Below, piece by piece: positions 44,852-57,574 of a stretch of DNA of 64,000 nucleotides (position 1 is the first letter of the stretch; each line of letters opens with the position of its first letter). Under the pieces are notes generated by a model. It searched no databases. It worked only from the letters and a program-made list of their open reading frames with translations, and was not told where the DNA came from. The position numbers and the translations under genes were made by a program. Origin of the DNA: Taudactylus pleione (Eukaryota; Chordata; Amphibia; Anura; Myobatrachidae); assembly GCA_031769625.1 (NCBI GenBank), contig JAUIMM010001586.1, positions 906,501 to 970,500 of the forward strand. The letters are read 5' to 3'.

Positions 44852-46317
44852 TGTTAAAGTGTGCATGTCCTGTTTATACAACATAAGGGTGGGTGGGAGG
44901 GCCCAAGGACAATTCCATCTTGCACCTCTTTTTTTTCTTTGAATTATGTACTGTTTGGGGCCTAGTTTTTCAAACTGCCATCCTGTCTGCCACTGCAGTG
45001 TCACTCCTAGATGGGCCACGTGTTTGTGCCGCCCACTCGTGTCGCTTAGCATAGTCATCCATCTACCTCGGTGCAACCTTTTGGACATAAAAACACTATT
45101 GTGAGGTGTGAGGTGTTCAGAATAGACTGGAAATGAGTGGAAATTAAGGTTTTTGAGGTTAATAATAGCATAGGAGCAGAAAAATCAACACATTCTGTGA
45201 TTTTAGCTGTTTTTATGCTTTTTTTAAAAAAAATACAGATCCAAAACACAAAACCCAGAACCCAAAACACGGAAGGGTGGTTTTGGCAAAACCGATCCAG
45301 ATCCAAAACACGAAGAAAGATCCAGATCCAAAACCAAAACACAAAACACGAAAAGTGGCCGGTGCACACCCCTAGTCATAAGTAAAGGGCCGGCTGGCTT
45401 GACCGTTAAGGGTGCTGTAACCCCCGAAAGTACACTCCAGTCCAAACCAAAAAAAAAATTATTTTCTGTGTTTGTGAATTGTGTGCGCAGTAGCCGCACG
45501 TGCATCAACAAAGTAGTGCCAAGCGTGCGCCTGTGTCATAAGTAAAGGGCCGGCTGGCTAGACCGTTAAAGGGTGCTGTATCCCCCGAAAGTACACTCCA
45601 GTCCAAACCAAAAAAAAAATTATTTTCTGTGTTTGTGAATTGTGTGCGCAGTAGCCGCACGTGCATCAACAAAGTAGTGCCAAGCGTGCGCCTGTGTCAT
45701 AAGTAAAGGGCCGGCTGGCTTGACCGTTAAGGGTGCTGTAACCCCCGAAAGTACACTCCAGTCCAAACCAAAAAAAAATTAATTTTCTGTGTTTGTGAAT
45801 TGTGTGCGCAGTAGCCGCACGTGCATCAACAAAGTAGTGCCAAGCGTGCGCCTGTGTCATAAGTAAAGGGCCGGCTGGCTAGACCGTTAAAGGGTGCTGT
45901 ATCCCCCGAAAGTACACTCCAGTCCAAACCAAAAAAAAAATTATTTTCTGTGTTTGTGAATTGTGTGCGCAGTAGCCGCACGTGCATCAACAAAGTAGTG
46001 CCAAGCGTGCGCCTGTGTCATAAGTAAAGGGCCGGCTGGCTTGACCGTTAAAGGGTTCTGTAACCCCCAAAGTACACTCCAAACCAAAAAAATATATATT
46101 TTCTGTGTTTGTGACTTGTGTGCACTGTGGCTGCACGTGCATCAACAAAGGAGCAGCGCCAAGCGTGCGCCTGTGTCCCATAAGTAAAGAGCCGGCTGGC
46201 TCATTTCTTAAAGGGTGGTGTAACCCACAAAGTGCACTACTCTCCAGCAAAAATAAAAAAATATTTTCTGTGTTTGTGTGCGCTTTAGCCGCACGTATAT
46301 ATATCAATATAACATAA

Positions 46318-46692
46318 ATGGAGGACCAAACTTTCTCCGATAAAAATAAAATAGGGAAAGATCAAGAACCACTTCCTCCTAGTGCTGTTGCTGCTGCTGG
46401 GAGTTGTTCATCATCCCAGAGAGGAAGTAGGAACATCACTACTTTTACTAAACAATTGACCCTCCAACAGTCCCTAGCGATGAGGATGAAGTACGACAGC
46501 AGTCATCCTGAAGCAAAACGTATAACTGAGGCCTTGACTGCTATGTTGGTGTTAGACGTGCGGCCGGTATCCGACATTAGTGCAGTGGGATTTAGACAAT
46601 TGATGGAGGTAGTGTGTCCTCGGTTCCAAATCCCGTCTAGATTCCACCTGCATCCTCAAAGCAGCAGCGACAAGCGTGCGTCTGTCTGTTAA
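46318..46692 (+). pseudogene. Transposase N-terminal remnant, copy B
   Basis: Starts at the normal ATG, but residues between PLPPSA and the GSCSSSQRGS segment are deleted, removing the BED finger. The frame continues to FQIPSRFH (46647), then passes into the repeat array and stops. Two deletions are therefore fixed in this lineage and shared by C and D. Confidence 0.88.
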
Positions 46693-48605
46693 AGGGTGGT
46701 GACACCCTCAAAGTGTGCTACACAAACAATTAAAATATTGTTCTTTTTTTTTCTGTCTTTGTGAATTGTGTGGGCTGTAGCCGCACCTGCATCCTTAAAG
46801 CAGCAGCGACAAGCGTGCGTCTGTCTGTTAAAGGGTGGTGACACCCTCACAGTGTGCTACACAAACAATTAAAATATTGTTCTTTTTTTTTCGGTCTTTG
46901 TGAAATGTGTGGGCTGTAGCCGCACCTGCATCCTTAAAGCAGCAGCGACAAGCGTGCGTCTGTCTGTTAAAGGGTGGTGTAACTCTCAAAGTGCTCCAAA
47001 AAAAAAAAAAACGATTTTTTTAATGTGTTTGTGACTTGTGTGCGATGTAGCCGCACTTGCATCTTTAAAGCAGCAGCGACAAGCGTGCGTCTGTCTGTTA
47101 AAGGGTGGTGACACCCTCGAAGTGTGCTACACAAACAATAAAAATATTCTTCTTCTTTTTTCTGTCTTTGTGAATTGTGTGGGCTGTAGCCGCACCTGCA
47201 TCCTTAAAGCAGCAGCGACAAGCGTGCGTCTGTCTGTTAAAGGGTGGTGAACCCTCAAAGTGTGCTACACAAACAATTAAAATATTGTTCTTTTTTTTTT
47301 CTGTCTTTGTGAATTGTGTGGGCTGTAGCCGCACCTGCATCCTTAAAGCAGCAGCGACAAGCGTGCATCTGTCTGTTAAAGGGTGGTGACACCCTCACAG
47401 TGTGCTACACAAACAATAAAAATATTCTTCTTTTTTTTTCTGTCTATGTGAATTGTGTGGGCTGTAGCCGCACCTGCATCCTTAAAGCAGCAGCGACAAG
47501 CGTGCGTCTGTCTGTTAAAGGGTGGTGACACCTCAAAGTGTTCTACAGAAACAATTAAAATATTGTTCTTTTTTTTTCGGTCTTTGTGAAATGTGTGGGC
47601 TGTAGCCGCACCTGCATCCTTAAAGCAGCAGCGACAAGCGTGCGTCTGTCTGTTAAAGGGTGGTGTAACTCTCAAAGTGCTCCAAAAAATAAAAAACTAT
47701 TTTTTTAATGTGTTTGTGACTTGTGTGCGATGTAGCCGCCTTTGCATCCTCAAAGCAGCAGCGACAAGCGTGCGTCTGTCTGTTAAAGGGTGGTGACACC
47801 CTCAAAGTGTGCTACACAAACAATAAAAATATTCTTCTTTTTTCTGTCTTTGTGAATTGTGTGGGCTGTAGCCGCACCTGCATCCTTAAAGCAGCAGCGA
47901 CAAGCGTGCGTCTGTCTGTTAAAGGGTGGTGACACCTCAAAGTGTTCTACAGAAACAATTAAAATATTGTTCTTTTTTTTTCGGTCTTTGTGAAATGTGT
48001 GGGCTGTAGCCGCACCTGCATCCTTAAAGCAGCAGCGACAAGCGTGCGTCTGTCTGTTAAAGGGTGGTGTAACTCTCAAAGTGCTCCAAAAAATAAAAAA
48101 CTATTTTTTTTATGTGTTTGTGACTTGTGTGCGATGTAGCCGCACTTGCATCCTCAAAGCAGCAGCGACAAGCGTGCGTCTGTCTGTTAAAGGGTGGTGA
48201 CACCCTCAAAGTGTGCTACACAAACAATAAAAATATTCTTCTTTTTTCTGTCTTTGTGAATTGTGTGGGCTGTAGCCGCACCTGCATCCTTAAAGCAGCA
48301 GCGACAAGCGTGCGTCTGTCTGTTAAAGGGTGGTGACACCCTCAAAGTGTGCTACACAAACAATTAAAATATTCTTCTTCTTTTTTCTGTCTTTGTGAAA
48401 TGTGTGGGCTGTAGCCGCACTTGCATCCTCAAAGCAGCAGCGACAAGCGTGCGTCTGACTGTTAAAGGGTGGTGTAACCCTCAAAGTGTGCTCCACAAAC
48501 AATAAAAATATTCTTTTTTTTTTTCTGTCTTTGTGAATTGTGTGGGCTGTAGCCGCACTTGAATCCTCAAAGCAGCAGCGACAAGCGTGCGTCTGTCTGT
48601 TAAAG
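46648..48605. repeat. Internal array of copy B, about 15 units of 130-140 bp
   Basis: Units carry GTAGCCGCACCTGCATCC, AAAGCAGCAGCGACAAGCGT and CTGTCTGTTAAAGGGTGG. These correspond to the 5'-UTR repeat blocks (TAGCCGCACGTGCATC, AAGCGTGCGCCTGTGTC, TAAAGGG), so the array is a diverged relative of the element's own leader repeat. All short frames in it are repeat artefacts. Confidence 0.93.
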
Positions 48606-48836
48606 GATTACATCAGTGACAGAATCCAAGTAGGCATGTCAGACAGTCCGTACCTGTACTGGCAGGAAAAAGAAGCAATTTGGAGGTCCCTGTACAAACT
48701 GGCTCTATTTTACCTGAGTTGCCCCCCCTCCAGTGTGTACTCCGAAAGAGTGTTTAGTGCAGCCGGGAACCTTGTCAGCGAAAGGCGTAGGAGGTTGCTT
48801 CCACAAAATGTGGAGAAGATGATGTTCATAAAATGA
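48606..48836 (+). pseudogene. Transposase C-terminal remnant, copy B
   Basis: The hAT dimerisation region resumes at DYISDRIQVGMSDS and includes SSVYSERVFSAAGN. A 1-base deletion after MMFIK (A-run) gives an early TGA, unlike A and E. Downstream sequence still matches the A/E tail. Confidence 0.88.
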
Positions 48837-49628
48837 ATTATCAACTCTTCCAGGGAGACCAGCCTCCAGAACGTACAGAGGGACCTGTGGTTCCTGCAGG
48901 GATGAATTAATACTCTGTGAGGATGAGGATGTACACACTGAAGAGGGTGAGGAATCGGTGGATGTGGAGGATGAGGATGACATCTTGCCTCCGTAGAGCC
49001 AGTTTGTGCAGGGACAGATAAATTGCCAGCTTGTTTTGTTGGGGCCCAAACGAACCAATCATTTCAGCCACAGTTGTGTGGCAGACCCTGGCGCTGAAAT
49101 GATTGGTTTGTTAAAGGGTGCATGTCCTGTTTATACAACATAAGGGTGGGTGGGAGGGCCCAAGGACAATTCCATCTTGCACCTCTTTTTTTTCTTTGCA
49201 TTATGTACAGTTTGGGGCCTACTTTTTCAATGCCATCCTGTCTGCCACTGCAGTTTCATGCCTAGATGGGTCACGTGTTTGTGCCGCCCACTCGTGTCGC
49301 TTAGCATAGTCATCCAGCTACCTCGGTGCAACCTTTTGGACATAAAAACACTATTGTGAGGTGTGAGGTATTCAGAATAGACTGGAAATGAGTGGAAATT
49401 AAGGTTATTGAGGTTAATAATAGCATAGGAGCAGAAAAACCTACAAATTCTGTGATTTTAGCTGTTTTTATGCTTTTTTAAAAAAAATACAGATCCAAAA
49501 CACAAAACCCAGAACCCAAAACACGGAAGGGTGGTTTTGGCAAAACCAATCCAGATCCAAAACACGAAGAAAGATCCAGATCCAAAACCAAAACACAAAA
49601 CACGAAAAGTGGCCGGTGCACACCCCTA

Positions 49629-52600
49629 GTCATAAGTAAAGGGCCGGCTGGCTTGACCGTTAAGGGTGCTGTAACCCCCGAAAGTACACTCCAGTCCAAA
49701 CCAAAAAAAAAAATATTTTCTGTGTTTGTGAATTGTGTGCGCAGTAGCCGCACGTGCATCAACAAAGTAGTGCCAAGCGTGCGCCTGTGTCATAAGTAAA
49801 GGGCCGGCTGGCTAGACCGTTAAAGGGTGCTGTATCCCCCGAAAGTACACTCCAGTCCAAACCAAAAAAAAAATTATTTTCTGTGTTTGTGAATTGTGTG
49901 CGCAGTAGCCGCACGTGCATCAACAAAGTAGTGCCAAGCGTGCGCCTGTGTCATAAGTAAAGGGCTGGCTGGCTTGACCGTTAAGGGTGCTGTAACCCCC
50001 GAAAGTACACTCCAGTCCAAACCAAAAAAAAATTATTTTCTGTGTTTGTGAATTGTGTGCGCAGTAGCCGCACGTGCATCAACACAGTAGTGCCAAGCGT
50101 GCGCCTGTGTCATAAGTAAAGGGCCGGCTGGCTAGACCGTTAAAGGGTGCTGTATCCCCCGAAAGTACACTCCAGTCCAAACCAAAAGAAAAATTATTTT
50201 CTGTGTTTGTGAATTGTGTGCGCAGTAGCCGCACGTGCATCAACAAAGTAGTGCCAAGCGTGCGCCTGTGTCATAAGTAAAGGGCCGGCTGGCTTGACCG
50301 TTAAAGGGTTCTGTAACCCCCAAAGTACACTCCAAACCAAAAAAATATATATTTTCTGTGTTTGTGACTTGTGTGCACTGTGGCTGCACGTGCATCAACA
50401 AAGGAGCAGCGCCAAGCGTGCGCCTGTGTCCCATAAGTAAAGAGCCGGCTGGCTCATTTCTTAAAGGGTGGTGTAACCCACAAAGTGCACTACTCTCCAG
50501 CAAAAATAAAAAAATATTTTCTGTGTTTGTGTGCGCTTTAGCCGCACGTATATATATCAATATAACATAAATGGAGGACCAAACTTTCTCCGATAAAAAT
50601 AAAATAGGGAAAGATCAAGAACCACTTCCTCCTAGTGCTGTTGCTGCTGCTGGGAGTTGTTCATCATCCCAGAGAGGAAGTAGGAACATCACTACTTTTA
50701 CTAAACAATTGACCCTCCAACAGTCCCTAGCGATGAGGATGAAGTACGACAGCAGTCATCCTGAAGCAAAACGTATAACTGAGGCCTTGACTGCTATGTT
50801 GGTGTTAGACGTGCGTCCGGTATCCGACATTAGTGCAGTGGGATTTAGACAATTGATGGAGGTAGTGTGTCCTCGGTTCCAAATCCCGTCTAGATTCCAC
50901 CTGCATCCTCAAAGCAGCAGCGACAAGCGTGCGTCTGTCTGTTAAAGGGTGGTGACACCCTCAAAGTGTGCTACACAAACAATAAAAATATTCTTCTTCT
51001 TTTTTCTGTCTTTGTGAATTGTGTGGGCTGTAGCCGCACCTGCATCCTTAAAGCAGCAGCGACAAGCGTGCGTCTGTCTGTTAAAGGGTGGTGAACCCTC
51101 AAAGTGTGCTACACAAACAATTAAAATATTGTTCTTTTTTTTTCTGTCTTTGTGAATTGTGTGGGCTGTAGCCGCACCTGCATCCTTAAAGCAGCAGCGA
51201 CAAGCGTGCATCTGTCTGTTAAAGGGTGGTGACACCCTCACAGTGTGCTACACAAACAATAAAAATATTCTTCTTCTTTTTTCTGTCTATGTGAATTGTG
51301 TGGGCTGTAGCCGCACCTGCATCCTTAAAGCAGCAGCGACAAGCGTGCGTCTGTCTGTTAAAGGGTGGTGACACCTCAAAGTGTTCTACAGAAACAATTA
51401 AAATATTGTTCTTTTTTTTTCGGTCTTTGTGAAATGTGTGGGCTGTAGCCGCACCTGCATCCTTAAAGCAGCAGCGACAAGCGTGCGTCTGTCTGTTAAA
51501 GGGTGGTGACACCTCAAAGTGTTCTACAGAAACAATTAAAATATTGTTCTTTTTTTTTCGGTCTTTGTGACTTGTGTGCGATGTAGCCGCACTTGCATCC
51601 TCAAAGCAGCAGCGACAAGCGTGCGTCTGTCTGTTAAAGGGTGGTGACACCCTCAAAGTGTGCTACACAAACAATAAAAATATTCTTCTTTTTTCTGTCT
51701 TTGTGAATTGTGTGGGCTGTAGCCGCACCTGCATCCTTAAAGCAGCAGCGACAAGCGTGCGTCTGTCTGTTAAAGGGTGGTGACACCTCAAAGTGTTCTA
51801 CAGAAACAATTAAAATATTGTTCTTTTTTTTTCGGTCTTTGTGAAATGTGTGGGCTGTAGCCGCACCTGCATCCTTAAAGCAGCAGCGACAAGCGTGCAT
51901 CTGTCTGTTAAAGGGTGGTGTAACTCTCAAAGTGCTCCAAAAAATAAAAAACTATTTTTTTAATGTGTTTGTGACTTGTGTGCGATGTAGCCGCACTTGC
52001 ATCCTCAAAGCAGCAGCGACAAGCGTGCGTCTGTCTGTTAAAGGGTGGTGACACCCTCAAAGTGTGCTACACAAACAATAAAAATATTCTTCTTTTTTCT
52101 GTCTTTGTGAATTGTGTGGGCTGTAGCCGCACCTGCATCCTTAAAGCAGCAGCGACAAGCGTGCGTCTGTCTGTTAAAGGGTGGTGACACCCTCAAAGTG
52201 TGCTACACAAACAATTAAAATATTCTTCTTCTTTTTTCTGTCTTTGTGAATTGTGTGGGCTGTAGCCGCACTTGCATCCTCAAAGCAGCAGCGACAAGCG
52301 TGCGTCTGACTGTTAAAGGGTGGTGTAACCCTCAAAGTGTGCTCCACAAACAATAAAAATATTCTTTTTTTTTTTCTGTCTTTGTGAATTGTGTGGGCTG
52401 TAGCCGCACTTGAATCCTCAAAGCAGCAGCGACAAGCGTGCGTCTGTCTGTTAAAGGATTACATCAGTGACAGAATCCAAGTAGGCATGTCAGACAGTCC
52501 GTACCTGTACTGGCAGGAAAAAGAAGCAATTTGGAGGTCCCTGTACAAACTGGCTCTATTTTACCTGAGTTGCCCCCCCTCCAGTGTGTACTCCGAAAGA

Positions 52601-53479
52601 GTGTTTAGTGCAGCCGGGAACCTTGTCAGCGAAAGGCGTAGGAGGTTGCTTCCACAAAATGTGGAGAAGATGATGTTCATAAAATGAATTATCAACTCTT
52701 CCAGGGAGACCAGCCTCCAGAACGTACAGAGGGACCTGTGGTTCCTGCAGGGATGAATTAATACTCTGTGAGGATGAGGATGTACACACTGAAGAGGGTG
52801 AGGAATCGGTGGATGTGGAGGATGAGGATGACATCTTGCCTCCGTAGAGCCAGTTTGTGCAGGGACAGATAAATTGCCAGCTTGTTTTGTGGGGGCCCAA
52901 ACGAACCAATCATTTCAGCCACAGTTGTGTGGCAGACCCTGGCGCTGAAATGATTGGTTTGTTAAAGTGTGCATGTCCTGTTTATACAACATAAGGGTGG
53001 GTGGGAGGGCCCAAGGACAATTCCATCTTGCACCTCTTTTTTTTCTTTGAATTATGTACAGTTTGGGGCCTAGTTCTTCAATGCCATCCTGTCTGCCACT
53101 GCAGTTTCATGCCTAGATGGGTCACGTGTTTGTGCCGCCCACTCGTGTCGCTTAGCATAGTCATCCAGCTACCTCGGTGCAACCTTTTGGACATAAAAAC
53201 ACTATTGTGAGGTGTGAGGTATTCAGAATAGACTGGAAATGAGTGGAAATTAAGGTTATTGAGGTTAATAATAGCATAGGAGCAGAAAAACCTATAAATT
53301 CTGTGATTTTAGCTGTTTTTATGCTTTTTTAAAAAAAATACAGATCCAAAACACAAAACCCAGAACCCAAAACACGGAAGGGTGGTTTTGGCAAAACCAA
53401 TCCAGATCCAAAACACGAAGAAAGATCCAGATCCAAAACCAAAACACAAAACACGAAAAGTGGCCGGTGCACACCCCTA
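49629..53479 (+). mobile_element. hAT derivative copy C (3.85 kb)
   Basis: Same organisation and same 5' breakpoint as B, joined head-to-tail to B's terminus. It carries N-remnant 50571-50945, internal array 50901-52456 (12 units) and C-remnant 52457-52687. It is almost identical to D, with every landmark offset by 3851-3852 bp. Confidence 0.92.
50901..52456. repeat. Internal array of copy C, 12 units
   Basis: Same ~135-bp repeat as in B but three units (about 402 bp) shorter. Confidence 0.92.
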
Positions 53480-56400
53480 GTCATAAGTAAAGGGCCGGCT
53501 GGCTTGACCGTTAAGGGTGCTGTAACCCCCGAAAGTACACTCCAGTCCAAACCAAAAAAAAAATTATTTTCTGTGTTTGTGAATTGTGTGCGCAGTAGCC
53601 GCACGTGCATCAACAAAGTAGTGCCAAGCGTGCGCCTGTGTCATAAGTAAAGGGCCGGCTGGCTAGACCGTTAAAGGGTGCTGTATCCCCCGAAAGTACA
53701 CTCCAGTCCAAACCAAAAAAAAAATTATTTTCTGTGTTTGTGAATTGTGTGCGCAGTAGCCGCACGTGCATCAACAAAGTAGTGCCAAGCGTGCGCCTGT
53801 GTCATAAGTAAAGGGCCGGCTGGCTTGACCGTTAAGGGTGCTGTAACCCCCGAAAGTACACTCCAGTCCAAACCAAAAAAAAAATTATTTTCTGTGTTTG
53901 TGAATTGTGTGCGCAGTAGCCGCACGTGCATCAACAAAGTAGTGCCAAGCGTGCGCCTGTGTCATAAGTAAAGGGCCGGCTGGCTAGACCGTTAAAGGGT
54001 GCTGTATCCCCCGAAAGTACACTCCAGTCCAAACCAAAAAAAAAATTATTTTCTGTGTTTGTGAATTGTGTGCGCAGTAGCCGCACGTGCATCAACAAAG
54101 TAGTGCCAAGCGTGCGCCTGTGTCATAAGTAAAGGGCCGGCTGGCTTGACCGTTAAAGGGTTCTGTAACCCCCAAAGTACACTCCAAACCAAAAAAATAT
54201 ATATTTTCTGTGTTTGTGACTTGTGTGCACTGTGGCTGCACGTGCATCAACAAAGGAGCAGCGCCAAGCGTGCGCCTGTGTCCCATAAGTAAAGAGCCGG
54301 CTGGCTCATTTCTTAAAGGGTGGTGTAGCCCACAAAGTGCACTACTCTCCAGCAAAAATAAAAAAATATTTTCTGTGTTTGTGTGCGCTTTAGCCGCACG
54401 TATATATATCAATATAACATAAATGGAGGACCAAACTTTCTCCGATAAAAATAAAATAGGGAAAGATCAAGAACCACTTCCTCCTAGTGCTGTTGCTGCT
54501 GCTGGGAGTTGTTCATCATCCCAGAGAGGAAGTAGGAACATCACTACTTTTACTAAACAATTGACCCTCCAACAGTCCCTAGCGATGAGGATGAAGTACG
54601 ACAGCAGTCATCCTGAAGCAAAACGTATAACTGAGGCCTTGACTGCTATGTTGGTGTTAGACGTGCGTCCGGTATCCGACATTAGTGCAGTGGGATTTAG
54701 ACAATTGATGGAGGTAGTGTGTCCTCGGTTCCAAATCCCGTCTAGATTCCACCTGCATCCTCAAAGCAGCAGCGACAAGCGTGCGTCTGTCTGTTAAAGG
54801 GTGGTGACACCCTCAAAGTGTGCTACACAAACAATAAAAATATTCTTCTTCTTTTTTCTGTCTTTGTGAATTGTGTGGGCTGTAGCCGCACCTGCATCCT
54901 TAAAGCAGCAGCGACAAGCGTGCGTCTGTCTGTTAAAGGGTGGTGAACCCTCAAAGTGTGCTACACAAACAATTAAAATATTGTTCTTTTTTTTTCTGTC
55001 TTTGTGAATTGTGTGGGCTGTAGCCGCACCTGCATCCTTAAAGCAGCAGCGACAAGCGTGCATCTGTCTGTTAAAGGGTGGTGACACCCTCACAGTGTGC
55101 TACACAAACAATAAAAATATTCTTCTTCTTTTTTCTGTCTATGTGAATTGTGTGGGCTGTAGCCGCACCTGCATCCTTAAAGCAGCAGCGACAAGCGTGC
55201 GTCTGTCTGTTAAAGGGTGGTGACACCTCAAAGTGTTCTACAGAAACAATTAAAATATTGTTCTTTTTTTTTCGGTCTTTGTGAAATGTGTGGGCTGTAG
55301 CCGCACCTGCATCCTTAAAGCAGCAGCGACAAGCGTGCGTCTGTCTGTTAAAGGGTGGTGACACCTCAAAGTGTTCTACAGAAACAATTAAAATATTGTT
55401 CTTTTTTTTTCGGTCTTTGTGACTTGTGTGCGATGTAGCCGCACTTGCATCCTCAAAGCAGCAGCGACAAGCGTGCGTCTGTCTGTTAAAGGGTGGTGAC
55501 ACCCTCAAAGTGTGCTACACAAACAATAAAAATATTCTTCTTTTTTCTGTCTTTGTGAATTGTGTGGGCTGTAGCCGCACCTGCATCCTTAAAGCAGCAG
55601 CGACAAGCGTGCGTCTGTCTGTTAAAGGGTGGTGACACCTCAAAGTGTTCTACAGAAACAATTAAAATATTGTTCTTTTTTTTTCGGTCTTTGTGAAATG
55701 TGTGGGCTGTAGCCGCACCTGCATCCTTAAAGCAGCAGCGACAAGCGTGCATCTGTCTGTTAAAGGGTGGTGTAACTCTCAAAGTGCTCCAAAAAATAAA
55801 AAACTATTTTTTTAATGTGTTTGTGACTTGTGTGCGATGTAGCCGCACTTGCATCCTCAAAGCAGCAGCGACAAGCGTGCGTCTGTCTGTTAAAGGGTGG
55901 TGACACCCTCAAAGTGTGCTACACAAACAATAAAAATATTCTTCTTTTTTCTGTCTTTGTGAATTGTGTGGGCTGTAGCCGCACCTGCATCCTTAAAGCA
56001 GCAGCGACAAGCGTGCGTCTGTCTGTTAAAGGGTGGTGACACCCTCAAAGTGTGCTACACAAACAATTAAAATATTCTTCTTCTTTTTTCTGTCTTTGTG
56101 AATTGTGTGGGCTGTAGCCGCACTTGCATCCTCAAAGCAGCAGCGACAAGCGTGCGTCTGACTGTTAAAGGGTGGTGTAACCCTCAAAGTGTGCTCCACA
56201 AACAATAAAAATATTCTTTTTTTTTTTCTGTCTTTGTGAATTGTGTGGGCTGTAGCCGCACTTGAATCCTCAAAGCAGCAGCGACAAGCGTGCGTCTGTC
56301 TGTTAAAGGATTACATCAGTGACAGAATCCAAGTAGGCATGTCAGACAGTCCGTACCTGTACTGGCAGGAAAAAGAAGCAATTTGGAGGTCCCTGTACAA

Positions 56401-57331
56401 ACTGGCTCTATTTTACCTGAGTTGCCCCCCCTCCAGTGTGTACTCCGAAAGAGTGTTTAGTGCAGCCGGGAACCTTGTCAGCGAAAGGCGTAGGAGGTTG
56501 CTTCCACAAAATGTGGAGAAGATGATGTTCATAAAATGAATTATCAACTCTTCCAGGGAGACCAGCCTCCAGAACGTACAGAGGGACCTGTGGTTCCTGC
56601 AGGGATGAATTAATACTCTGTGAGGATGAGGATGTACACACTGAAGAGGGTGAGGAATCGGTGGATGTGGAGGATGAGGATGACATCTTGCCTCCGTAGA
56701 GCCAGTTTGTGCAGGGACAGATAAATTGCCAGCTTGTTTTGTGGGGGCCCAAACGAACCAATCATTTCAGCCACAGTTGTGTGGCAGACCCTGGCGCTGA
56801 AATGATTGGTTTGTTAAAGTGTGCATGTCCTGTTTATACAACATAAGGGTGGGTGGGAGGGCCCAAGGACAATTCCATCTTGCACCTCTTTTTTTTCTTT
56901 GCATTATGTACAGTTTGGGGCCTAGTTTTTCAATGCCATCCTGTCTGCCACTGCAGTTTCATGCCTAGATGGGTCACGTGTTTGTGCCGCCCACTCGTGT
57001 CGCTTAGCATAGTCATCCAGCTACCTCGGTGCAACCTTTTGGACATAAAAACACTATTGTGAGGTGTGAGGTATTCAGAATAGACTGGAAATGAGTGGAA
57101 ATTAAGGTTATTGAGGTTAATAATAGCATAGGAGCAGAAAAACCTACAAATTCTGTGATTTTAGCTGTTTTTATGCTTTTTTAAAAAAAATACAGATCCA
57201 AAACACAAAACCCAGAACCCAAAACACGGAAGGGTGGTTTTGGCAAAACCAATCCAGATCCAAAACACGAAGAAAGATCCAGATCCAAAACCAAAACACA
57301 AAACACGAAAAGTGGCCGGTGCACACCCCTA
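53480..57331 (+). mobile_element. hAT derivative copy D (3.85 kb)
   Basis: Near-exact duplicate of C: N-remnant 54423-54797, internal array 54753-56308, C-remnant 56309-56539, normal 3' terminus. After it comes (TA)n and the duplicated left flank of copy A. Confidence 0.92.
54753..56308. repeat. Internal array of copy D, 12 units
   Basis: Unit by unit it follows the array of copy C, including variant order. Confidence 0.92.
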
Positions 57332-57537
57332 GTATATATATATATACATATACATATATATATATCACACATACATAACAAGACTTTTTGGTGCCCTGTG
57401 CCAGAGAGCATTGGCGCCACCCCCATTTTTAAATAGGGACATAAGCACCTGAAAAAGGGCCATAGTCTCATGGGGAAGAGATAGGGGTACTCCTGGGGCA
57501 GCCAGGAGATGCTGGGGAAGCTACAAGTGAGAATGAC

Positions 57538-57571
<34 letters not shown>
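57332..57571. repeat. Duplicate of the left flank of copy A
   Basis: (TA)n, the TCACACATACATAACAAGAC to GAATGACAGA unique piece, and a second, shorter (TA)n, matching about 39796-40051 with very few changes. Confidence 0.93.

Positions 57572-57574
<3 letters not shown>

Larger units (their letters stand above)
40052..45374 (+). mobile_element. hAT transposon copy A (full length, 5.3 kb)
   Basis: The left end TAGGGGTGAGC and the complement of the right end TAGGGGTGTGC are the hAT-type inverted repeats. A leader of ~155-160-bp repeats precedes the transposase frame, and a 3' UTR with a strong hairpin follows it. The right end is joined directly to copy B. A's left side is a (TA)n tract, as is the right side of D, compatible with one original insertion site of the whole A-D block. 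Confidence 0.92.
45375..49628 (+). mobile_element. hAT derivative copy B (5'-truncated, core replaced by repeats)
   Basis: Begins abruptly inside the 5'-UTR repeat (GTCATAAGTAAAGGGCCGG), immediately after the terminus of A. It has about five UTR units, a start codon at 46318, only ~110 transposase residues, a 1.96-kb internal array, the last ~75 transposase codons, then the normal 3' UTR and terminus. It has no 5' terminus of its own, so it should not move alone. Confidence 0.92.

Noticed and set aside
46650..56310. Many 67-145-codon frames on both strands within the hAT arrays
   Set aside because: They repeat with the 135- and 157-bp units and end or begin at the same repeat positions; no transposase similarity.
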